A stretch of DNA of 22,249 nucleotides, from NCBI GenBank assembly GCA_018333775.1, contig JAGXSO010000021.1, positions 1-22,249 on the forward strand, read 5' to 3'. The position numbers and the translations under genes are program-made. Shown here one piece after another: positions 16,072 through 22,249 of the stretch. Position 1 is the first letter of the stretch. Each line of letters starts with the position of its first letter. The DNA comes from Truepera sp. Lineage in GTDB: Bacteria; Deinococcota; Deinococci; Deinococcales; Trueperaceae. The notes under the pieces are model-generated. The model did not search any database. It was not told the origin of the DNA and saw only the letters and a program-made list of their open reading frames with translations.

Positions 16072-16742
16072 CGCTTTAACCCTTCTGCCACCGTGCCGGC
16101 AGCAATACCGGCTAGCGCTGCCACGATAAGCCCCATATTCAGCGGCCAGGAGTGGCCCAGCACCGCTACTACTGCTGCCACCAGCGCCGCCAGCACGGTG
16201 GGGCGGTCCCTAACCACCGGTAACAGCAAGGCCATAAAGGTCAGTGGGATCGCAAAGTCAAGCGACCATCCTGGCGGTATCCGCGCGCCCAGCAGCACTC
16301 CCATGATATTGGCGAGCATCCAGGTGAGCCACATGGCGACCGCAACGCCGAGGTAGAACCAGGTCTTGTGCTTGGGCTCCGACGTAGTGGTGTAGTAATG
16401 AAGGCTGAAGGCAAACGCCTGATCGGTCAGCAGGTAGGCCACGAGCGCTTTTATCCCGATCGCTTCATGGCGCAGATGCGGCGCCAACGCGGCGCTGTAC
16501 ATAACAAAGCGCAGGTTAATAAACAAGGTGGTGAGGTAGATAACGAATGTCGGCGCACCGCCGGCGATGAGCTGCAAGCCAGCCAGTTGCGAAGCTCCAG
16601 CAAAGACGATGGCCGCCATAGCGATGGCCTGCCCGGCGCTGAGCCCGGTTGCCACGGCAGTCGCACCGGTTATCAGGCCGAACGGCAAAATACCTAACAG
16701 CATGGGCAGACTGGCGCGAAAGCCTAGCAGGAAGAGCTTCAT
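16068..16742 (-). CDS. azlC: AzlC family branched-chain amino acid exporter, large subunit
   Basis: The 224-residue membrane protein has the AzlC pattern. GFRASLPMLLGILPFGLITG comes first, then FAGASQLAGLQLIAGGAP, FINLRFVMYSAALAPHLR and LLTDQAFAFSL. With AzlD it makes an export system first known in Bacillus. AGGAGG (complement at 16749-16754) is seven bases before the ATG and overlaps one arm of a small hairpin. No Lrp or other regulator gene is adjacent. The - strand promoter is not evident in the 842-base region upstream. Confidence 0.92.
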   Translation of the reverse strand: MKLFLLGFRASLPMLLGILPFGLITGATAVATGLSAGQAIAMAAIVFAGASQLAGLQLIAGGAPTFVIYLTTLFINLRFVMYSAALAPHLRHEAIGIKALVAYLLTDQAFAFSLHYYTTTSEPKHKTWFYLGVAVAMWLTWMLANIMGVLLGARIPPGWSLDFAIPLTFMALLLPVVRDRPTVLAALVAAVVAVLGHSWPLNMGLIVAALAGIAAGTVAEGLKR

Positions 16743-16751
16743 GTCGGGCCT

Positions 16752-16769
16752 CCTGCGGTAGCCGGCAGG
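16752..16769 (-). promoter_or_regulatory. Hairpin overlapping the azlC SD
   Basis: CCTGC (16752-16756) and GCAGG (16765-16769) are inverted repeats separated by eight bases. In the azlC mRNA the second arm includes the first bases of the SD, so pairing could lower translation. The stem is only 5 bp. Confidence 0.3.
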
Positions 16770-16903
16770 ATAGCCGCCTCCCGTGAAGTGGTCCGCGCTA
16801 AAAGGCGGCGTCTGGGTTGTCGGCTCGAGCGCTCGCCCACGCCGCTTATGCTAACAGGTTATATACTGTGCGCGGCCAAGGCGGAGCGCTTCCTGCATGT
16901 CGG

Positions 16904-16966
16904 CAACAGGTTGTAGGTAGTGGGTTGTGGGAAAAGCCCTCACAACCTTTCCACAACCTTTCGTTG
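16904..16966. repeat. Compound inverted repeat GGTTGT x2 / ACAACC x2
   Basis: Two GGTTGT (16909-16914, 16923-16928) are mirrored by two ACAACC (16942-16947, 16953-16958). CAAC (16904-16907) and GTTG (16963-16966) flank the whole. The inner pair extends to GGTTGTG / CACAACC with further GG/CC. The arrangement suits a nested hairpin or a multi-site operator. Confidence 0.6.
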
Positions 16967-16989
16967 CATCCTCGCTCCCGCCAAGATGC

Positions 16990-17021
16990 TGAAAGTTGAT
17001 TTCAAGCACAATCAGCTAGCC
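16990..17021. promoter_or_regulatory. Shared upstream block, copy 1 (candidate operator)
   Basis: It begins with TGAAA-GTTGA-TTTCA, a perfect 5-bp inverted repeat. The whole 32 nt aligns without gaps to 20961-20992 at 20 identities, and all 12 differences are transitions. It lies 126 bases before the -35 of the first sugar operon. Confidence 0.6.
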
Positions 17022-17115
17022 GCTCGCGCCCTCACCTCTCGGCATTACGGGTTAGTAGCAACCAGGACTGATGTCGTTAGATTTTCATGGTCCATCTTAT
17101 GATCTCACCCCGCGA

Positions 17116-17202
17116 TTGACAGGGCATCGCCTCGGTAGTAAACTAACAGTAGCACTTATAGTTGTACTGTCTGGTTAGCAGGGCAAGTAGTGTATAAGGA
17201 GG
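17116..17202 (+). promoter_or_regulatory. First sugar operon promoter with conserved leader start
   Basis: TTGACA (17116-17121), a 17-base spacer and TAAACT (17139-17144). ACAGTA (17146-17151) and TACTGT (17165-17170) form an inverted repeat over the expected start site. TAAGGAGG (17195-17202) follows exactly 50 bases after the -10, as at the second locus. The binding-protein ATG is still 382 bases away, so the 5' leader is about 430 nt. Confidence 0.65.
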
Positions 17203-17466
17203 CTGATCTAAGGAATGCTGGTAACCTGTAGCTTATCTTGCTCAGGCCAGGCGCTTCACCAAATCGTAGCTTTAGGCAGGAGGGATTTATCAGCAATATC
17301 GCTCTCACACGGCAATTTGGTATCTCACTGAACGCAAATCTGCTCGCTTGGTCAAGTCTGGAGTTATGGCCCCTGAGACTTCTGCTAAGTTTCGCGCTAT
17401 CTCCTGCTGTCTTATCTTATCGTGCCGACCGGCTGCACGGTAGCTAGTTTGGTACGATCAATTCAA

Positions 17467-17482
17467 CTTTTCGCTTGAAAAG
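17467..17482 (+). promoter_or_regulatory. Small hairpin before the leader ORF SD
   Basis: CTTTTC-GCTT-GAAAAG forms a 6-bp stem with a four-base loop, seven bases before AGGAGGTGA. Its position suggests an effect on ribosome access. Confidence 0.35.
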
Positions 17483-17501
17483 GTTCGCAGGAGGTGAGCT
17501 A

Positions 17502-17579
17502 TTGGCCAACGGGCGGTCTCGGCAACTCTGGAGCAGGCTAGGGGCTTGGTTTACAGCACCGGGGGACAGCGAAAGGTAG
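17502..17579 (+). CDS. Candidate 25-residue leader peptide
   Basis: AGGAGGTGA (17489-17497), the best SD of this leader, is five bases before a TTG opening a 25-codon frame that ends with TAG five bases before the binding-protein ATG. The peptide is basic and Trp-containing (three Arg-rich stretches, W10 and W16) with no family resemblance. If translated, it would deliver terminating ribosomes to the weak SD of the next gene, a coupling arrangement. It could instead be chance; there is no second copy at the other sugar locus. Confidence 0.3.
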   Translation: MANGRSRQLWSRLGAWFTAPGDSER

Positions 17580-17584
17580 TAACT

Positions 17585-19063
<1,479 letters not shown>

Positions 19064-19077
19064 CTAAGCAATTCCTG

Positions 19078-19106
19078 GCTCTGCGCTGCCGATGGCAGCG
19101 CAGAGC
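19078..19106 (+). other. 13-bp intercistronic hairpin, binding protein / permease
   Basis: A perfect 13-bp stem (19078-19090 with 19094-19106) closes a GAT loop between the binding-protein stop and the next gene. There is no T run. Such structures protect upstream mRNA from 3' decay, so the binding protein is probably made in excess over the permeases, as with malE. Confidence 0.8.
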
Positions 19107-19122
19107 ATACGAAAAGGATAGG

Positions 19123-20073
19123 ATGTTGAAAGCGATCTCTTACCAACCGCCTGAGTCCCGTGAGGACCGGGTTATGAAGCGGGTATTTCTTTTTCCGGCA
19201 GTCATCCTGCTGCTGTCCCTGGTAATTTTTCCTCTCTTCTGGTCGCTTGGCATCAGTTTCACCAATATCGAACGAGGGGGCGTAATAACACCCGGCACGG
19301 GCTTTCTGGGTTTGGGTTTCGAGCTGACCACCCGCAACTACGAACGGCTCTTGACCGATCAGCGCCTGCATATCGCTATGCGCAACACGCTATTTTTTGT
19401 CTTCCTGGGCGTGGCTATCCAATACTCCGTAGGGCTGCTGCTGGCCCTGGTGCTAGATCAACAGTTTAGAGGTCGGAATATCGCCAGGGTGATCTTTCTG
19501 CTCCCGATGATGAGCACCCCGGTAGCTGTCGGTTATCTGGGCCGGATGCTTTTCGATTCCTCCCGCTCGCCTGCCGCCGATTTCTTGCAGACCGTGCCGC
19601 CGTGGTTTGGCGCTGAGTCGATCATGGTGCCCTGGCTGATCGATCCGGCCCTTGCCCGGTGGACCATTGTGCTTATCGAGAGCTGGCAGTGGACACCGTT
19701 GATGATGCTGCTGTTGCTGGCCGGGCTGCAGGCCATCCCGCGTGAGCTTTACGAGGCCGCCCGCGTCGACGGCGCCTCGAGCCTTCACATCTTCCGCTCC
19801 ATCATCTTCCCGTTACTGCTCCCTATCTCGGTTACCGCCATCATGATCCGCGGCCTGGAGATCTTCAAGATCATCGATATCATCATGATCACCACCGGCG
19901 GCGGGCCCGGATCGGCCACCGAGTCGCTAACCATGTATGTCTTTAGAACCGCCTTAACCTTTGGCAATTACGGTTATGCGGCCGCTATCGCCTTTGTCTT
20001 GCTGATACTGGTCGTGTTGTTTACTACCACCTTCCTCTTTCTGGCCCGGCTCATTACGCCGAGAGCGGGGTAA
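19123..20073 (+). CDS. Sugar ABC transporter permease, MalF/UgpA type
   Basis: One of two inner-membrane subunits of the importer, 316 residues with six membrane segments. The first is [25 protein letters not shown]. The EAA loop that contacts the ATPase is visible as [20 protein letters not shown] followed by IFPLLLP (about residues 208-236). The ATG at 19123 follows AAGGATAGG; an internal ATG at 19174 would remove 17 residues ahead of the first membrane segment. The MalG-type partner begins four bases after its stop. Confidence 0.93.
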   Translation: MLKAISYQPPESREDRVMKRVFLFPAVILLLSLVIFPLFWSLGISFTNIERGGVITPGTGFLGLGFELTTRNYERLLTDQRLHIAMRNTLFFVFLGVAIQYSVGLLLALVLDQQFRGRNIARVIFLLPMMSTPVAVGYLGRMLFDSSRSPAADFLQTVPPWFGAESIMVPWLIDPALARWTIVLIESWQWTPLMMLLLLAGLQAIPRELYEAARVDGASSLHIFRSIIFPLLLPISVTAIMIRGLEIFKIIDIIMITTGGGPGSATESLTMYVFRTALTFGNYGYAAAIAFVLLILVVLFTTTFLFLARLITPRAG

Positions 20074-20076
20074 GCC

Positions 20077-20934
20077 ATGAAACGACGCAACGCCTGGCGG
20101 ACTTTTGGCCTCTACCTTTTTGTCAGCTTCTGGTCTTTTGTGGTGCTTTTTCCGTTTTATTGGCTGGTTACAACCTCATTCAAGACACCGCTTGATGTCG
20201 GGCTTGGACCCGTCTACATCCCCTTTGTGGACTTTCGACCCACCACCGACCACTGGGAGTACCTCTTTACTACCCAACGCAACATCACCATGCGGCACTT
20301 CAACAATAGCCTGATAGCCGCGTTTGGCAGCACTATCTTGGCCATGATCATCGGATCGATGGCCGGGTACGGCCTCTCCCGCTTTCAATACTACTGGCGC
20401 CTGACAGGCTGGCGTAACGATGGCATCGCCTTCTGGATCGTTTCGAACCGCTTCTTGCCGCCCGCGGTGTTTGTCGTACCGTTCCTGCTGCTGTTTACCA
20501 ATCTGCGCCTGATCGATACGCACCTGGGTCTAATTATCGCCTACACTATGTTTGCCCTGCCCTTCGCGGTCTGGATCATGCGTGACTTTTTCAATAGCCT
20601 GCCGATAGAGCTTGAAGAGAGCGCTCGCGTAGACGGGGCCTCGCGCATACAGGCTTTTGTTTATATCGTGCTCCCCTTAAGCACGCCTGGGTTAGTGGCG
20701 GTCAGCATCTTCTCATTTATCTTTGCCTGGAACGAGTTTCTCTACGCCCTCATGCTGACCAATTTTAACGCTATCACGCTGCCGGTGCTGATCGCCGGCC
20801 AGAACACCAACCGCGGCATCGAGTGGTGGTACATCTCGGCGCTCACATTGGTTAGCGTGATACCGGTGATGCTTATTGCGCTATTTCTCGAGCGCTTCAT
20901 CACTAAGGGTCTCTCAGGAGCGATCAAGGGCTAG
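20077..20934 (+). CDS. Sugar ABC transporter permease, MalG/UgpE type
   Basis: The second inner-membrane subunit, 285 residues, six membrane segments beginning with [20 protein letters not shown]. The EAA loop reads [20 protein letters not shown] then VLPLSTPGL (about residues 177-206). NEFLYALML and the C-terminal [17 protein letters not shown] are typical of MalG-like proteins. No ATPase gene follows; the operon ends here and a new promoter lies 165 bases on. The importer therefore must use an ATPase coded elsewhere, as in MsmX-type sharing. Confidence 0.94.
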   Translation: MKRRNAWRTFGLYLFVSFWSFVVLFPFYWLVTTSFKTPLDVGLGPVYIPFVDFRPTTDHWEYLFTTQRNITMRHFNNSLIAAFGSTILAMIIGSMAGYGLSRFQYYWRLTGWRNDGIAFWIVSNRFLPPAVFVVPFLLLFTNLRLIDTHLGLIIAYTMFALPFAVWIMRDFFNSLPIELEESARVDGASRIQAFVYIVLPLSTPGLVAVSIFSFIFAWNEFLYALMLTNFNAITLPVLIAGQNTNRGIEWWYISALTLVSVIPVMLIALFLERFITKGLSGAIKG

Positions 20935-20960
20935 CAGCTACCTGTCGACCTTGCAGTTTC

Positions 20961-20992
20961 TGAAAATCAATTTCGGGTGCGGTCGATTAGCC
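20961..20992. promoter_or_regulatory. Shared upstream block, copy 2 (candidate operator)
   Basis: It starts TGAAA-ATCAA-TTTCG and has the same purine/pyrimidine order as 16990-17021 at all 32 positions. It lies 139 bases before the -35 of the second sugar locus. Confidence 0.6.
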
Positions 20993-21099
20993 TTCGCGTA
21001 CCCCACTCATCAGAGCTGTTGACTTATGACGTTTAGAAACGATGTTATTGCGCTCTTACCACCCCCTTGGCGATAGCGCTAGGTTATTGACTAGATCTG

Positions 21100-21187
21100 T
21101 TGACAAGGCGGGTAATGTTGTAGTAAAATGACAGCCACACCTCTAGAAGTCTCGCCTTAGCCACTAGGCGGACGGTGCGTAAGGAGG
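21100..21187 (+). promoter_or_regulatory. Second sugar locus promoter with conserved leader start
   Basis: TTGACA (21100-21105), 18-base spacer, TAAAAT (21124-21129). GTAG before and ACAG after the -10 match the first locus at 13 of 15 positions (21120-21134 against 17135-17149). TAAGGAGG at 21180-21187 follows the -10 by exactly 50 bases. Confidence 0.7.
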
Positions 21188-21192
21188 AGAGC

Positions 21193-21210
21193 ATGAGCAA
21201 AGCAGGCTAG
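21193..21210 (+). CDS. Candidate five-codon leader ORF (M-S-K-A-G)
   Basis: ATG at 21193 is five bases after TAAGGAGG, an ideal SD, and the frame ends at TAG after five codons. The stop lies inside the 5' arm of the hairpin GCTAGG-GATCT-CCTAGC (21206-21222), so translation would disturb it. The aligned position of the first locus has no start codon, so the ORF itself is not conserved. No function is claimed. Confidence 0.3.
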   Translation: MSKAG

Positions 21211-21222
21211 GGATCTCCTAGC
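21206..21222 (+). promoter_or_regulatory. Leader hairpin overlapping the short ORF stop
   Basis: GCTAGG (21206-21211) and CCTAGC (21217-21222) form a 6-bp stem with a five-base loop. No T run follows. Confidence 0.4.
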
Positions 21223-21276
21223 GCTCGTTCGGGGCTATCGCTCACTTGGCAGGGAGTTAGTTTATTGGAGGTTTAA

Positions 21277-22249
21277 ATGGCAGGGAGAAAGACTCACTGG
21301 TGCCGGTGGCTTATCGTCGTGGCCGTTGCCATAGCAATACTGTATGGCTCGGCCTTTGCCCAGGCACCTCGCCCCATCGAGATCACTATCGGCTGGACAC
21401 CGCCTGATATCACCGGCGTGTTCGTAACAGCGACCCGGTACTTCGAGCGGGCCGCGGCTGAAGCCAATCGCCACGGCTTTGTGATGGAGATACTGACCCG
21501 TTCCCCACCGACCCACCTGGCGTTTGCCGACCAGTTAGCCATTATTGAGGACTTCATCGCTCGGCGGGTCGATCTGATCGCCATCTCGCCGATCGAGATC
21601 GAGGTAATCCGCCCCGGACTAGCGCGGGCTGCCGCAGCGGGCATCCCGGTAATCATGGTCAACCTGCTCGAGGAGATCGAAGGCGCTGAGGTTGTCTCTT
21701 ATATCGGTTTTGACAACTCCGATGCCGCTTCGGTAGTCGCCTACGCCATGCTCGACTACTTCGGCGGTCCAGGCGTGTTGGGAACCGGTGAGAAGGTCGA
21801 GGTAACGCCTGAGCAGTTCATAGACCTGGCCTTCTGGGAAGAGTTATACGGCCGGCTTACCGCTGAAGAGCGGGCAGCCATTACGGCTAGGGGAGCGTTC
21901 ATTGAAGGTGTGGCCGGCGGTTTCTTCTCAGTGGCCCGCCTCGAGGGCTTTAATCGCGTGATCGCCAACTTCCCGGGCATCGAAGTCCTCGGCGTCTGCG
22001 CTGCCGATTGGAGCCGCGCTAAGTCCGTCGCCTGCACCGAAGATTTCCTGCGCGCTAACCCCACCAATCTCGATTTCATCTGGGCCTCCTCAAACGAGAT
22101 GGGCATCGGCGCCATGCTGGCGCTAGAGGCCGCCGGGCGCCTGGAGACTGTGGCCGACGGCATGACGCTCGGTGACACCCAGGTAGCGGTGTTCAATCAC
22201 GGCATCACGCCCGAATCCGGTTCATACATCGCCGAAGGCCGGATTATCG
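21277..22249 (+). CDS. Ribose-type sugar-binding protein (periplasmic binding protein family 4), 3' end outside window
   Basis: The first 324 residues of a secreted solute-binding protein are present, and the frame is open to the window end. The signal peptide is WLIVVAVAIAILYGSAFA with likely cleavage after residue 28. TGGAGG lies seven bases before the ATG. The two-lobed fold shows TRYFERAAAEANRHGF (53-68), DFIARRVDLIAISPIE (92-107), AAAGIPVIMVN (119-129), SYIGFDNSDAA (141-151) and NEMGIGAMLALEAAGR (273-288). Between GGPGV and the second-lobe RLEGF there is an extra segment of about 35 residues (170-205). C241 and C253 may form a disulfide. An RbsA/RbsC-type ATPase and permease would be expected downstream, outside the window. 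Confidence 0.9.
   Translation, partial: MAGRKTHWCRWLIVVAVAIAILYGSAFAQAPRPIEITIGWTPPDITGVFVTATRYFERAAAEANRHGFVMEILTRSPPTHLAFADQLAIIEDFIARRVDLIAISPIEIEVIRPGLARAAAAGIPVIMVNLLEEIEGAEVVSYIGFDNSDAASVVAYAMLDYFGGPGVLGTGEKVEVTPEQFIDLAFWEELYGRLTAEERAAITARGAFIEGVAGGFFSVARLEGFNRVIANFPGIEVLGVCAADWSRAKSVACTEDFLRANPTNLDFIWASSNEMGIGAMLALEAAGRLETVADGMTLGDTQVAVFNHGITPESGSYIAEGRII

Larger units (their letters stand above)
16743..17115. other. Long intergenic region upstream of the first sugar operon
   Basis: These 370 bases lie between the divergent azlC and sugar operon. Short frames inside lack SDs and family similarity. What it does hold is the compound inverted repeat at 16904-16966 and the 32-nt block at 16990-17021 shared with the second sugar locus. 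Confidence 0.6.
20935..21276. other. Intergenic region upstream of the second sugar locus
   Basis: These 342 bases have no gene except a five-codon leader frame. They contain the second copy of the shared regulatory module (block at 20961-20992, promoter at 21100-21129, TAAGGAGG at 21180) and a short hairpin. No terminator was found for the upstream operon. Confidence 0.6.

Noticed and set aside
11992..16742. Genomic island around the sugar-nucleotide genes
   Set aside because: No integrase, tRNA, flanking repeats or glycosyltransferase cluster; base composition looks like the rest.
16904..16966. CRISPR-like or iteron array
   Set aside because: Only two copies per orientation with short unequal spacers; no repeat-spacer regularity, cas or replication genes.
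16817..17102. Two overlapping 60-codon frames upstream of the first sugar operon
   Set aside because: They run through the inverted repeat and the shared regulatory block and have no SD.
17238..17447. 69-codon frame in the sugar-operon leader
   Set aside because: No SD at its start and no protein-like pattern; the region is better explained as a leader.

Overview
The window is a moderately GC-rich, gene-dense bacterial chromosome segment of ordinary metabolic and transport genes. There is no phage, CRISPR array, tRNA, rRNA or complete insertion sequence. It carries a SpoIID-like peptidoglycan protein without other sporulation genes. Two promoters have the -10 box 5-7 nt before the ATG with no Shine-Dalgarno (SD), the leaderless arrangement described for Deinococcus. 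A Deinococcota-like host (for example a Trueperaceae-type lineage) is my best guess, but it rests on gene style and promoter layout, so confidence is low.

Layout: (1) 1-4079, + strand: the end of an unknown protein, a LolA/RseB-like protein, then a tightly overlapping ABC-2 exporter (one ATPase, two permeases). (2) 6857-4240, - strand: a probable four-gene operon of threonine aldolase, shikimate dehydrogenase, a small FlgT_C-like protein and a protein with two CxxC zinc ribbons. (3) 6931-7105: a broken bcp-type peroxiredoxin interrupted by a 20-bp repeat that also follows aroE. (4) 7308-11897: glutamate dehydrogenase (+), SpoIID/LytB-like protein (-), a DECR1-like 2,4-dienoyl-CoA reductase (+) and a di-heme cytochrome c peroxidase (+) with a clear intrinsic terminator. 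(5) 11992-16742: an MFS exporter (-), UDP-glucose dehydrogenase plus UDP-glucuronate epimerase (+), and AzlC/AzlD (-). (6) 16743-22249: two sugar-uptake loci. The first has a family-1 binding protein and MalF/MalG-type permeases. The second begins with a ribose-type binding protein cut by the window end.

The most interesting signal is non-coding. The regions upstream of the two sugar loci share two related blocks. One is a 32-nt stretch whose purine/pyrimidine pattern is identical and whose 12 differences are all transitions. The other is a promoter followed, exactly 50 nt after the -10 box, by TAAGGAGG. This looks like a duplicated regulatory module. Other non-coding signals are a compound inverted repeat at 16904-16966, a 13-bp hairpin between the binding protein and permease genes, and short SD-led leader ORFs.
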